A DNA stretch of 5,946 nt from Alistipes sp. UBA940. GTDB lineage: Bacteria > Bacteroidota > Bacteroidia > Bacteroidales > Rikenellaceae. Shown piece after piece: positions 5,203 to 5,946 of this stretch (positions within the stretch are counted from its first letter, which is position 1; each line of letters opens with the position of its first letter). The notes under the pieces are model-generated. The model was not told the DNA's origin, did no database searches, and worked only from the letters and a program-made list of their open reading frames with translations. The position numbers were made by a program, and so were the translations under genes. Location: assembly GCA_002293425.1 (NCBI GenBank), contig DBDE01000016.1, positions 4,064-10,009 on the forward strand, written 5' to 3'.

Positions 5203-5817
5203 ATGAGCAATAACGAGTATGACAGACAAATGACCCCGGCAGCATTCGTCGGACTAAGGAGACACTGTATCGACCTGGTTCGGGAAGCGATAAAAACCGA
5301 GTACGACAAGGATATGCTCGGGGCCTTCGAGAAAACCGCCACCAGAGCGGAACTGTTGCCGTTCACCACACCCGTGATAAAAACGTTCATGGGGATAGTC
5401 GGCTTCTGGAACTACCAGCAAGACCATGAACCCAACCTCGTCTATTTCATCCGCGATGCCACTCACGACCTGAACGAGTGCATCAACAATAGTGACAAGG
5501 TATGGTTCGCTCCCAGAACCGAGCAATACGGCGAGTTCTTCAAGCCACTGCCGGAAGGATTTGTTGCCGGACGGACGCCCGTCAATATCGTATCGAGCTT
5601 TTTCCACTACATGTGGAATCGCTGGTGCGAGGAGGAGTGCAAACTGGTTTTCGGATGGAACTACAAGCACTTCTGGGGTAAGTGGTGCTACCACCAGCAG
5701 AAATTCAGCTCCGGTGCCGCCGAGTGTTTCTACGCCGAACTCGATATGGGAAACCAGCAACTCCTCGTCGAGCAGGCTCTGCAATGCTACGACGAGAAAC
5801 TGCATAACATCAAGTGA
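5203..5817 (+). CDS. Trp/Cys/His-rich hypothetical protein, 204 residues
   Basis: Unrecognised soluble protein starting at an ATG preceded by CATAATCAAT, 33 bases after the previous stop, the largest gap in the window. The first 60 residues are helical (AAFVGLRRHCIDLVREAIKT). Residues 60-100 include FMGIVGFWNYQQDHEP and RDATHDLNECIN. The striking part is residues 135-166, with W138, W141, W152, W158, W161, C142, C146, C162, H135, H156 and H164 packed into about 30 residues, including C-x3-C and C-x-H, which could hold a metal or form an aromatic-rich binding surface. The C-terminus is a helix (QQLLVEQALQCYDEKL). The gene ends in two consecutive in-frame stops (TGATGA, 5815-5820). No signal peptide or membrane segment is seen. 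Confidence 0.78.
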   Translation: MSNNEYDRQMTPAAFVGLRRHCIDLVREAIKTEYDKDMLGAFEKTATRAELLPFTTPVIKTFMGIVGFWNYQQDHEPNLVYFIRDATHDLNECINNSDKVWFAPRTEQYGEFFKPLPEGFVAGRTPVNIVSSFFHYMWNRWCEEECKLVFGWNYKHFWGKWCYHQQKFSSGAAECFYAELDMGNQQLLVEQALQCYDEKLHNIK

Positions 5818-5824
5818 TGACATT

Positions 5825-5946
5825 ATGAAAACGAGCTCCCTGTACTATAAAGATACCCGGACAGTCGGGAATATCCGAGTCAGTGTAAGAATACGCCTGT
5901 CCGACGACTGCCGTAATGGACACAACGACTTTGCCATAACAGGCAC
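5825..5946 (+). CDS. N-terminal part of a small hypothetical protein (3' end outside window)
   Basis: An ATG seven bases after the previous stop opens a frame that stays open to the window edge (40 complete codons). The product begins MKTSSLYYKDTRTVGNIRV and continues with alternating strand-like residues (VSVRIRL) and the motif SDDCRNGHNDFAITG. The N-G-H-x-D-F-x-I-T segment is one I associate, from memory, with small unnamed proteins in Bacteroidales mobile elements. The tight spacing and strand match the rest of the operon. Only the start is visible, so length and function cannot be judged. Confidence 0.65.
   Translation, partial: MKTSSLYYKDTRTVGNIRVSVRIRLSDDCRNGHNDFAITG

Noticed and set aside
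4366..5229. 287-residue open frame on the minus strand
   Set aside because: Antisense to the 273-residue gene, which has an ATGA-coupled start and fits the operon. No start signal or family resemblance was seen on the minus strand.
5254..5823. 189-residue open frame on the minus strand
   Set aside because: Almost entirely opposite the 204-residue gene; low-complexity hydrophobic antisense sequence with no motif.

Overview
The window looks like a block of accessory genes from a mobile element (integrative conjugative element, plasmid or large phage) of a gut-type Bacteroidales bacterium. Evidence for this: every gene lies on the + strand, genes are packed with gaps of 0-33 bases or short overlaps, starts are mostly preceded by A/T-rich ACGAAT-like sequence rather than a strong Shine-Dalgarno site, and several proteins resemble families I associate with Bacteroidales conjugative elements. 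Hand-counted 60-base blocks range from about 40% to 65% G+C, which fits a mosaic element. Host assignment (Bacteroides, Parabacteroides, Alistipes or a relative) is inference only.

Layout: the 3' end of an unknown gene (1-159) overlaps a zinc-ribbon protein gene (156-452). Two short acidic protein genes follow (418-615 and 617-886), then two unknown proteins of 162 and 262 residues (904-1392 and 1417-2205). The only gene with a clear enzymatic assignment is an N6-adenine-type DNA methyltransferase (2213-2944). It is followed by a 90-residue unknown protein (2956-3228), a 369-residue multidomain protein of the 'polyvalent protein' style (3242-4351), a 273-residue Cys-containing protein coupled to it by ATGA (4348-5169), a 204-residue Trp/Cys/His-rich protein (5203-5817), and the 5' end of another small protein gene (5825 to the window edge).

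The genes are probably transcribed together: there is no room for an independent promoter in most gaps and I see no intrinsic terminator. A methyltransferase without a visible restriction partner, next to a polyvalent-type protein and many small unknown proteins, suggests DNA modification or anti-defence functions carried for transfer or establishment of the element. That role is inferred from family and context only. I see no RNA gene, CRISPR array, insertion sequence, integrase, origin or attachment site, and no gene-free stretch longer than 33 bases.
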